A DNA stretch of 64,000 nucleotides from Akanthomyces muscarius. Taxonomy: Eukaryota > Ascomycota > Sordariomycetes > Hypocreales > Cordycipitaceae. Within the stretch, counting starts at the first letter, position 1, and every line of letters starts with the position of its first letter. The DNA lies in NCBI RefSeq assembly GCF_028009165.1, contig NC_079244.1, positions 1,612,001 through 1,676,000 of the forward strand, written 5' to 3'. A program made the position numbers and the translations under genes. A model generated the notes under the pieces. The model was given only the letters and a program-made list of their open reading frames with translations. It did no database searches and had not been told where the DNA came from. This document shows positions 19,494-29,395 of the stretch, in pieces.

Positions 19494-21764
19494 TTAGTCT
19501 GCATCATAATAGCAGCAGAAGATCGTTCCTCGAGTTTTTGCTTTGGGCACAGCTTCCTTGTCACCCCAGTTCTTCTCGTCGGTCGTGCCGCTGCTCGACG
19601 ACGGCGCGTTTCTGCTGCGAGCATACACCTTCTCCGGCGCTTTCGGCATGGCGACGTCCTCCACACCATTTCCGCCGCGCCGCGGCTGCTGCTGAGCAGC
19701 ACTACTCTTCATCGCAAACCACTCGACCGAGTCGAAGCGGTCGTCGTCCTCCTCGTCGACGAGACCGTCCGACTTGCGGTGCAGGGCAAAGCGCCGGGGC
19801 GTGGCGGCCGCCTTTGTCTTGCGCACAAAGTCGTGGCGCCGCGGGTGGTACCGCTGCGAGCGCGGGCTCCAAAAGTCCTTGGCCATCTCGGCGAGCTCCT
19901 CGGCGCGGATGCGGGCCAGCGCGTCGCTCGACAGGTCCAGGCCGCGCTTCCACTCGGCTAGGTGGTGCGCCGACGAGACTCGCGGGCGCTCGTCAGCAGA
20001 CGACGACGCGTCGAAGAAGTCGTCGCCGGCCAGCACCGAAGTGAGCGCCTTGACCTGCGCCTTGACGGCGGACTCGAGCTTGGCGCCCCAGCCCGGCAGC
20101 ACGTGGTCGACGAGCCCCAGGTGGCCGGCGGCGCTGGCGCTGAGAGGCATCATGTCGCGCAGGATCCGCTTGCCGTTTTCTCCGCGGCATCGGGCGTTGT
20201 ATGTGAGGCTGTGAAACTCGGAGCCATGGAGACCCATGGCACGGTACGCTGGGTTGAAGACGACGTCCTCGCCAGCGAGAACGAAGTCGCAAGATGTGGC
20301 CAGAGCAACGCCGCCGGCGGCAGCGTTGCCTCGAACAGCGGCGATGGTCTTGATTCCGCGGCTGGGAAAGTCGTGCAGGATGCTGTAGACGAGGTCATCG
20401 ATGGCGTTGATGTTGAACCAGGACTCGAGCGCTGGGTCGGCCGCGGACTCGATGACGTTGAGATGAATGCCGTTGCTAAAGTATGAGCCTCCCATTAAAA
20501 CAACAGCCCGGACACCTTTTTCCTCGGCCACGTTGAGGATGTATTGCAGCGCTCGGAGCAAGCGTCGGCATTGCTTCGTGCTCATGGCACCATTGTAGAA
20601 ATCGAAGAAGACGTATGCGACCGTGCCCTCCTTGTCAGAAGCCGGCTCAAAGTCAATCCAGATATCCTGGAGCGTGCTTCTCGTGGCCCTGGACCATTCC
20701 TCATCTGAGGATAGCTGCCGTCCGCGCATCGACACGGCACGCTGCAGGTTCGGATAGCCCATGCTGTGCTCCGAGAGCTCCATGAGACCTTGCACGGCCG
20801 GGACCTTGGGCCACAACGATGCATCGGTCTTGGCCTTGAGGCGCCGAACATGTGTGATCCAGACGCCCTTGCCGTCGCACGTAGCAATGCAGACGGCATC
20901 GTCGCGGCTGGCAATGACAGACCCAGGCGCTGAGCCAGTGGCCTGCTTGCCACTGTCCACAATGCCGCCATAGAGATACAGCTTGGGCCCAAAGAGGCTG
21001 CTGAGGCAGCCGGGCTGTGAGTCTCCGCATCGTATCCGGCGCGAAATCTCGAGGGCAGTGTGGGTTCTCGGATCAAAGTCGCGGTCGGCGGCGCGTAGGA
21101 GCGGTCGGTGCAGCGTCTTGCCTCCCTGGAACAGCTGGCCGGTTGTCACGGAGAGCTGGGCAAAGACGGCGTTGGCGACCAGGTTCGGGTGGACGGCGCC
21201 TTTGTTCGAGTGCTCGTTGATGCCTTTTGCCGAGCTGGCGGTGATTGTGATGCGGTCAACCGCCTTGAGCACGGCGGTGACGGCGGCGCGCGTGACGGGT
21301 CCTCTGTAGAGACTTGATTTCGTAATGTTTGGCTGGTCAATGTCGACGGCAAACTGCTCAAAGGCCCAAACTGGGCCCATGTCAAAGTCGGCTGTGGCTT
21401 GCAGAACCGTGACGCCCCAGTACGGGCGTCCATGTTCGCTCAGAGAAGTGCGCTGGAGAAGCTTCTTGCTGTCCGGCTCCGTCCCGTCGTCTCCCATGAG
21501 AAGCCAGTCTAGAGCACTGGGGCCAGCATCGCCTGGTGGTCCCGGGTGAACAATGAGTGTAAGGTATTTTGAGTATACTTGAGCCGGCACCAGCGTGGTC
21601 AGGAACGGGCAGATGATCAAGTCAGGCTTGACGAGCTCAGCAGCTTCCACCATGAGCTCCTGGGACAGGGCATATTCTATCGTCACATAGTGCTGCTCTG
21701 AGAGTGCGAGGTACGCACGTTGTGACAAAGAGTTGAAAGCAGTGCAGAAGAAGAGAATCCTCAT
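19494..21764 (-). CDS. hypX: HypX-like formyltransferase / enoyl-CoA hydratase fusion
   Basis: One long exon from ATG at 21762-21764, 756 residues. Residues 1-325 read as a formyl-tetrahydrofolate transferase (MRILFFCTAFNSLSQRAY, LIVHPGPPGDAGPSALDW at 70-87, WGVTVLQATADFDMGPVW at 116-133). Residues 380-585 are a crotonase fold: FFDFYNGAMSTKQC, VLMGGSYFSNGIHLNVIE, SWFNINAIDDLV, RGNAAAGGVALA (oxyanion loop), NPAYRAMGLHGSEF. Residues 610-650 (AEELAEMAKDFWS..YHPRRHDFV) match the end of HypX. In bacteria HypX/HoxX takes a formyl group from N10-formyl-tetrahydrofolate, passes it to coenzyme A and releases CO for the [NiFe]-hydrogenase active site. Residues 651-756 are an extra low-complexity tail ending in a Cys pair. 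No targeting peptide seen. The family match is strong; the function in a fungus is open. Confidence 0.88.
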   Translation of the reverse strand: MRILFFCTAFNSLSQRAYLALSEQHYVTIEYALSQELMVEAAELVKPDLIICPFLTTLVPAQVYSKYLTLIVHPGPPGDAGPSALDWLLMGDDGTEPDSKKLLQRTSLSEHGRPYWGVTVLQATADFDMGPVWAFEQFAVDIDQPNITKSSLYRGPVTRAAVTAVLKAVDRITITASSAKGINEHSNKGAVHPNLVANAVFAQLSVTTGQLFQGGKTLHRPLLRAADRDFDPRTHTALEISRRIRCGDSQPGCLSSLFGPKLYLYGGIVDSGKQATGSAPGSVIASRDDAVCIATCDGKGVWITHVRRLKAKTDASLWPKVPAVQGLMELSEHSMGYPNLQRAVSMRGRQLSSDEEWSRATRSTLQDIWIDFEPASDKEGTVAYVFFDFYNGAMSTKQCRRLLRALQYILNVAEEKGVRAVVLMGGSYFSNGIHLNVIESAADPALESWFNINAIDDLVYSILHDFPSRGIKTIAAVRGNAAAGGVALATSCDFVLAGEDVVFNPAYRAMGLHGSEFHSLTYNARCRGENGKRILRDMMPLSASAAGHLGLVDHVLPGWGAKLESAVKAQVKALTSVLAGDDFFDASSSADERPRVSSAHHLAEWKRGLDLSSDALARIRAEELAEMAKDFWSPRSQRYHPRRHDFVRKTKAAATPRRFALHRKSDGLVDEEDDDRFDSVEWFAMKSSAAQQQPRRGGNGVEDVAMPKAPEKVYARSRNAPSSSSGTTDEKNWGDKEAVPKAKTRGTIFCCYYDAD

Positions 21765-21921
21765 TTTGCCGTTTGGGTATAATAGACCCGAGTACAAGGG
21801 GGGTCTTGATAGGTCTGTCGGCTAATACCTATAGAGCTATATCTCAGGTTCGGATCCGAGCAGAGTTGAGAAAAAGCCGAGACGGGACGAGATCAATGAT
21901 AGATGGAGATTTATACTGCTC

Positions 21922-21931
21922 TTTATATATA
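21922..21931 (-). promoter_or_regulatory. Possible TATA box for the HypX-like gene
   Basis: On the minus strand this reads TATATATAAA, about 160 nt upstream of the start codon of the HypX-like gene, a usual spacing for a fungal core promoter with a short leader. Not tested experimentally. Confidence 0.45.
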
Positions 21932-23039
21932 CTACGGCGAGTGGCTGCCCCTTTTAATCACACACAGTTCCTATCTGATGTCTGGGGGATCTGGAAGGTG
22001 GAGGGGCTGTCAGGAACTCTTTGACAGCAACGCCGCGCACAGACGCGCATGCAGGTGGCAGTAGACCGGGTGCCGTGGCGGCAGTACTGGTAGCTAGTCA
22101 AAAGGTCGGCCGCATTTGCAATTTAGAGCAATCGTCTTGCAAATCCTGTCAAATCGGGGGCGAATAGCGCCGAAGCACGAAAAGTGGTGGCACTCTCCAA
22201 CTAGCAGTTTGGTGGACCGGAGACTCGTCAGCAACTGGTTCAAAAAAGAAAGCGCAAGAGAGGGTCAGAGCGCGCGCACTCGACATCTTTCTACCGGTAG
22301 GAAAAGCGGAAGTTCTTTGCCGGTCAAGAGCTGAACTGAAATGCTGGGATGAAGGCTACCAGTAGTCACAGCACTGCGGGTGGTGAGCTCTGGAACCGAG
22401 CCTCACGGCACTGGTTTCGCACGGGCCGCGCGTTGAAGAGAACGGCGAACCTATAAGTCTCAGTGTCGTCGCTCCGTGGCAGCTAGCTAAGCGAGCAAGA
22501 CCAATGACTCGATCGACCGAGAGTCGGCTTGTTTCTCGGCTATCAGTATACTAAAGAAGTTGCCATCAAGGGGCACTCTTTCCCTACCAGTACACCATTC
22601 TGAAATTCTTGTCTGAATCATGCTTTTCTTGGTCTCATTTCGTGACCCCGGCACCCCGGACTCAATCGACGGGGGCAAAGGGGGGGGCCTCTGCTGCAGC
22701 TCTGCAGGGCCACGAATCGCCGACGCCGAGCGATACGGAGAACTTGCAGCCCAAAAAGCAACGCAAAAGGTGCCTGGTCCCTGTAGTTTGGTAAATGGTC
22801 CAACGCCACCTCTTCGCGAACGGATGATTGGATGTGTGCACGGACGCGAAACTGACTTGACAGAGTCTATTCGGGCTAGTCAATCACTGATCAGACTAAA
22901 ATTGGCTCAGTCGCGAGTCCTGGTAAGAAAGGGCCTGGAATTGGCACATGGGAAATGTGTAAACTGATGAACAGAAGAATTCAAAAGTAAGGCGCTCTTG
23001 TAAAATAAAACAAAAGAAGGCTTATCCCGGATCTGCGTG

Positions 23040-23063
23040 TGGTTCGCGGGATGGTTCGCGGGA
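23040..23063. repeat. Tandem 12-bp duplication
   Basis: Two adjacent copies of TGGTTCGCGGGA, at 23040-23051 and 23052-23063. Small and in otherwise unannotated sequence; no function assigned. Confidence 0.8.
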
Positions 23064-25177
23064 ATGAGACGCTACGGCAGCATTTGCTCCGGGCGAGCCC
23101 TGCATTTATTAACGCGGAGATATAGTGATCCGCAAGTGCCGAAGTGGAGCTTTGGTAGCTTGGCGGCCAGCTGTAAAAAATGACAGTCTTGAGACAAAAG
23201 GAAACAATGCAACGTTTGGCTCGGACGCTTTTGGCCATTGTCGCATTCGTCTTCTCGTTCTGTACCGTGACAAAGACAATGATTATTCATGACAAAAGGA
23301 ACGGACCGTGTGTGCCTCGGCTCAGGGTCCATACAAGCCCGACACTAAATTTCGGGCAACAGTATCGTCCTACTGCTGGTAGTAGAAGTGTTTCAGGAAT
23401 CGGCAAACTGGGAAGAGCAGCAAAGTCCAAATTTGGCTACCGCGCGATGCGGCACAACAGCATAATGATCGGAACTCTAGCTGGCAAAGACTTGGCGACC
23501 ATCTGCATAAAAAGCGTTCGGAATATTGACCAGAATGTTAGAGTGTTCTTTTCGCTTCGCACGGAGTCTCAGGCCACTTAAGATTTTTTTTAGCAAGCAG
23601 ACTTTCCACAAGCGAGCCACTTCGCAAGCCATGTCAGTGCATTCATTGCTGATTCCCAAAGAGCTTAAGCGCTCCGGCGAGGCCGCGAAGCGAAACGTCC
23701 GCACCCAGCAGAATATTAAAGGCTGCTTTCGAAGGAATAGTGACAGCGAAGTAATTGGTTAAAATATGCACTCTGAAGCACTCATCTTTATAATAAACTA
23801 TACTTCAACGACTTTGATACATAGTGTAGTTGGTGCAGAGTCAAGTTGTAAGCCGCTCTTTGAATAACGCGCAAGATTGTGTGTGGCATTTCCATCACTG
23901 GCGTCCAGCCACGAACTCAACCTGTCCACACTTTGCTGTCGACTACTAGATGTTTGGATATGCTTGATTTACCCCTTTCATGATCCTCCTCAACCCCGAG
24001 TTTCTGAAGATTCGTTCTCCCTCAGCCTGTGGGCTATGTCGAGGATAGCCTGTTCCGCCCGGGTCTGAAGCGGCGACACCGAGAACACCGTAGTTTTGGT
24101 CAACTGCGAGGTCTTTGCTAGCATACTGCAACGTACCTAAATGATAAACAATTGCACACACAGACGGTGAGTCTACTCGTATATCATCCCTCCGCCCAGG
24201 TCTGTAGCCCTTGTGCGACAGCGCAGGGTACATGCTGAGCGTAAACTTCACTCGAGACAATGAGCGAGAAAAACACTTGGTGTCAGTTTTGAGATAATAT
24301 ATTCAGCACAGTCGAGTCGCCTTTTCTATTGATGACACATCCTAGCTGTGGATTTCTTTGGACTTTGGAACCTAGGAGTCTTCGATCGATCGCAGTCGGT
24401 GGCCAGCATCACCGGCCACTTTCACGCGCCAATCTTATTGCTCCCCTTGAGAAGCAGAAAGGGTTTACTATAACGCCCACCTGCTCCATCGAGACCATTC
24501 CGGTCAGGTGCTTACTACACGCGCGTTATCATTTACCAACAAAGCTCGGCTCCGGGTCAAGCTCAACCGTATGATCAGGTGGTGATTTTGCAGTAGCTTA
24601 GTAGCCGTTCGTATATTAGAAACGGGCATTGTAACTATATTTCAGACATCGTTGGCTTTGCGAAAGATACTTTATGTGAATATAAAAAATGCAGCCTGGG
24701 ATCCGGTTCGCGGCGTTACGGGTGGTGAGCTCGCCTTTTCTGAAGCGAATCTCGAAGCAGAACACAAAGCATGTGCGTTTGAACTTAATGCAGGAGCTGA
24801 GAAGTTATTTTCCGACGAAAGGTCAAATGAATCTGTCTTTCTAGTTTTCGGACTTTTGGGTGAGGCGCTTTGGCTCTGCCGTCACAATATTGTTCGGCAT
24901 TGTAATACCTGCAGAATTTCTCGTGATAATAATACAGGTCTACACTCAGAATGTCTCTCAATGGCGCTGACACGAATTGTCTCCATGGATTCCCTATGCT
25001 TGAAGAGTACTAGATTCAGAGTCAGACAAACTCCTGGTTTAAATTGGGTATTGTAGTTTTCTGTAGGAACATGCAATAGCGAGTATTGGACCCCGCCGTC
25101 CCAGAAGATCACTGATGCCTGATCATCTATTTCCTCTCGCGAAGCAGCTGTAACCAACTTGGGCGTCCCACTTGAAT

Positions 25178-25547
25178 CACTCAAATCATTGACTTCGATC
25201 TTTCACCATCGGGAGATGGAGAAATTGTACCTGCATTTAAGCAGAAGCTCACTGTGCTCCAGAGGTCATTCCGGAAGGCGCGCTTCCAAGACACCTACTT
25301 TCCCCGACAAAAGCGACAGCAAGTATCTTACCAACTGGGTTGTGAGTTCACAGTTTTCCGGAATGAGTTTGAATACCCATACGGCTCAGCAACTTCCAAA
25401 CGTGACACTGAAAGTTATCAAGAAGACCTGACTTTCGAAACGACAGTCGATGTTTCCAAAAGCGAGGAAGAAAGACAATTCTTCGTTTTCTCGAGAACAA
25501 CGACAACAGGATCTACACGAGATACCGCCAAAGTCAAAATTTGCTAA
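25178..25547 (+). other. Unexplained open reading frame, possible gene fragment
   Basis: About 120 codons without a stop, beginning after an in-frame TGA and ending at TAA 25545-25547, with no ATG near its start. The translation is mixed in composition (IIDFDLSPSGDGEIVPAF near the start, EEERQFFVFSRTTTTG near the end) and looks more like protein than noise, but I recognise no family. Minus-strand frames at 24882-25184 and 25595-25795 look similarly plausible, so either strand could carry a decayed gene. No consistent exon model could be built. Confidence 0.2.
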
Positions 25548-27828
25548 ATGGTTCTCAAATGCACCCTCACGAGGCCGATTGAGCCGGTTAGGTATCAACT
25601 GAGCCCGGCCAACACCACTCGCTCGCCAACCTCAGGCTGTGTGTAATCCACATATATAAAAGATGATGGAATCTTAAAATATAGCCTTGATAGCCTCACA
25701 AGACTGAAAAAGTTATTTGTCCTTCTGTGCTCATGCACCTCGGTCGAGATATGTCCTACCCGGTACTGCATGGACAACGATCCTGCCTCAATCATAGTTG
25801 CCTAGAGGCCGTGATCGGAAGCGAAATAAGCTTCTGCGTTCAATTTTATTAAAATAGAGGTTTCAGCTCTTCATTTTGCTCCATGTAACGCTTGTTAACA
25901 TCTAGGACGGAAACAAATGGCAGGACCGCTACAGGAGCACGGGACGTGACTTGGAGCCGCAACGTCTAGGGATGTGCCCCGATGATGATGACGACACCGT
26001 GGATTGACGTAATTCTTGCTGCTTGAGCGACTGAGAGCAAAGATCTTCTAGCACTAAAGTGAAGCAGTGTGTTGCATTGCTTGTAGACGTTTCGTGGGAT
26101 CGACGCCCGTTCGCGTTTCATGGCTGCACATAATATATACACAACACTGATCTATATTTTCTTCTCCTCCGAAGATAAGAGAGCCTATCAATACTTGTAA
26201 GCCTCTAGGTATGCTGGGAGAGATTTAAGCCAGTAAATCAGGCGGTACGGGACAGCCACGCGAGAGCGCATCTAGAATGTGCGCCACTGGTCATGCAACT
26301 GTCCGCTCTGTAACAAGAAACGATGACGTAGCGGAAGCCATGTTTCGAACGATCCCGAGGCAACAGATTTTCGGAGCATCATCGAGGCCTGTGGTTTTAC
26401 CGTTTTCGCCTCGTGCGTTTCTGACCCGTTGATCCGACGGCTTCCCCGCGCACCGCGTGTAAGTGTGAGGGTAGCCCGGACAGCAGAGATCACGATTACG
26501 ACCGACGGAAAGTAGCATAAGTTATAGTGCTTGCATGTACTTTAAATAGCAGTTTCATCTGCAGCGGGTCTCGTACGCGTCGCCAAGTTCGGTTCGGATG
26601 TTGGCCACCGTTAGGCAAGTAATCGCAGTCTCGATGAGCCAAACGAAGCAAATCTGAGTCTGATTGCGAGACCAAGAGCATGTTTTTGTTTCTTGTGCTA
26701 GCAGATTCTACCAATATTTGCCGAATTGGTGGGAAAATGAAGAACCTGAAACGCTGACGAACTATGCGTACGTGGTTAAGCGGTAAACCCGGCTCCGGGA
26801 ACTAGCGCAACGGCCGTGCGGCACAGTCAGGCGAGCTGTTTGCGCCTTTGAGGGGCAAAAAATTGTCTTCAATTCTCTCAATAAGCAGGATATGATGCAA
26901 TGGTTGAGGCGAAGTCAGCGATTTTCGCATGCTCAAAAATGCCGCCTGAGAGGCGTCGCCGCGCTGAAACAGAGCTCAGGGCGGGCAGCCGGCAGCTTCT
27001 CCTTGTTGCAGCTTGCCTTTCTTTTCTACTTCTGAGCCTAGAAATAAAGAGCTTGTAGTTGAATACAAATGCTCAGTTGCATCATTGTGCTTACAAGACT
27101 TCAAGTTTGATTCTGCGAAATGTGATACCTTTGTTGGAGAGGTCCCGACGATCGGGTAACGAGGCAAGATCGTACAGCCAGCTGGGTTAAAAGAGTCCCA
27201 CCCGAGGAACCGGAAAGCTAGAGAACGCGACTCAATGATGTAAAAGAGTTGGCTATTGGACTTGCAGTGGCTTAGACTACGGCCAAGCCTGAGAGAACTG
27301 TGGCGGGCAGCAACGCTATTGGTCACCGCAGAGTAGGCTTGGCGATGCAGAGAAAGGATAGAAGGCGAATTTAGAGTTTACGGCTACTCCGCTTGGCTCA
27401 GCTTCATTCAGCACATCAAGCATTGGCCAATCTGCCCACGGGCCAAAATGGTAGCGTGTAAAGAGTGGCGGTTACTCCGAAATGCTAAGGTTGTGCAATA
27501 GCCGTGTGACCATGCAATGGCAATGAATTTTGGGAGGTGCCCAGAGCCGACGGCTAAAGCCGACAATCCAAGCATTTGCAAAAACCGATCCTGCTGCCAC
27601 CTTGACTGTGCAGTGGTATCTTTAGCTACGTTTGGGTCTACATTTGATGCGAGTCGGTGTAAGCTGCAGCGGGATTATCAAACGACAAACGAGGCTGGCA
27701 TTGCTGCCTGAGCAAGCTGTCTGGAAAACCGATTTAGACACACTTATCAGAAGCGGGGGAAGAAGAAAAGGAATTCCCACCAGATGCGCATTTTTTCCTC
27801 CTAGTCCCAAGCCACCTGCCACGGCAGC

Positions 27829-27842
27829 GTGCATGCATGCAT
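27829..27842. repeat. Alternating CATGCATGC repeat
   Basis: A short self-complementary run of TGCATGCATGCATA type; further TATGCATGCA and CATGCATGCATG motifs occur near 27872-27881 and 28770-28781. Simple repeats that can form cruciforms; they also resemble RY-type elements, but no function is shown. Confidence 0.6.
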
Positions 27843-28459
27843 ACCACGCAGAGGCGGCTGCATGATGGACGTATGCATGCAGCTGCACCCCCCACCGTGA
27901 CAACGGCAAAGAGCCCATTTATCCGTGGCCGAAAAATGGACATTCTCGGTGGACTGGGTGGGTGTGGAGATCGCGATGGGCGGTCTTGTTCACGACAATT
28001 CACCGCCAGAGACCGTGCGCACACGCAGAGCCCCAACAACGGTGATTGGCGAGAGCGCGGATTGGGCTGCAAGGAACCGCCTGCAGCGCTCATCCGTTCT
28101 GGATGGACCAGGCAGCGTTGCATGCTGGACATAATCGGCCAAGCCAGGCCAGCCGCGGATGCGAGGCATGGCTGTTGTGGTACAGGGAGGGGTTGAAAGA
28201 GGGGTTAGAGGAGGGGAGTTGGCTCATCATGGGCTTAGAACTGATGCACGCCTTTCTCACGTTGGCGGTGTAAATTGGCGGAACCTCTCCCATTTAGATT
28301 GGCAGGAATGTTATATTGCATCTTGTGAGAAAAAGAACTTATTGCCATTGGCCGTGCATACTCGAAACTGAGGGGACTCACGGCGTTGGGAAAGCGATTG
28401 AGTTGAGCTGTGCGATGCTGGTACGGAACGATGCAGAGCCGAACCGTAAAACCGCTGGC

Positions 28460-29395
28460 TCAATATTTACTGTACTGGTACTGAGCAGACTGTTGTGGCG
28501 CACGTACGTACGTGTGTAAGCTGATAGGGAAGGCCGCTTGTGGCGCTGATTTTCGCTTTTTGCGACGGGCGGGGAGAATGTGATTCAGGAAGTACAAGCA
28601 AAATGAAGCAGCCTCATGGATAACATAATGACTTTGGTGATATCCCATGCAATTGTGCAACGAATTATGTTTATGAGGGTTCATCCTGTCCTGCTGACCA
28701 CGAGCATGGGGTGACTGCAGGGAGGCTGGCAGAATTGTGGCAGCCCGTGTAAGAGCTGCTGCTTGATTACATGCATGCATGTAGATTGATTCATTGTTTG
28801 CTGTGGTCAGACCGTCACGGGGCATCTGATGCGGGGAAAGGCGAAAAAAAAGAAGACATAAGCAAGACTGCAAACAAAGTGCACTGCTGTGCATGATGCA
28901 CCTGGCCGGATCGGAGCAGCTCCGCGGTATAACTATCGCCGTTGCGGTCGTGGGTGCATCTACTTGCGCGAGTGACTGCGATGGTGTACGGATACGGGCA
29001 TAGGTAGCGTCCACATGACAGGAGCCAAAAGCAACGACGGGCGATCGAAGGATCAGGAGTAAAGGACATGGCCAAAGCCGGGGATGTGATGGGGTTTTAC
29101 AAGGAAACACAGATCTCATGGCCAATATCCCGATGGGGTCAAAGTAAGACACCGCTGTAGTCAGGCGGTAAAGGTGCAGAGGCAGGACAAGAAGCAAAGA
29201 AACTGGCTGGGGCTTGTAAAGGGTTCTAGTATGTAGAGCATCCAACGCCAGGAACAATGGCCGCGGCGGCGTGCGACTGGAGATAAATCGGCCCAGGCTT
29301 GGCAGGTAAATATTGGCGGTGTCGAGAGTGGGAAAGGAAAGGCCCATGCCGCCCGTTGAAGAGGAGAAAGACTGTAAAAAGAAACCATCGACCAT
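28460..29395 (-). other. Long minus-strand open reading frame, doubtful gene
   Basis: From an ATG at 29393-29395 the frame stays open for 311 codons to a stop at 28460-28462, and it is open for another 29 codons upstream. Composition is rich in Ser, Leu, His, Arg and Pro, with no recognisable domain, signal peptide or repeat, and no sign of the third-position GC bias of neighbouring genes. It probably does not encode protein, but a frame this long is unexpected by chance in DNA of about 50% GC. Confidence 0.15.

Noticed and set aside
21846..21856. GGTTCGGATCC resembling a tRNA B box
   Set aside because: No A box, acceptor stem or anticodon arm could be folded around it; it is simply a BamHI-type palindrome.
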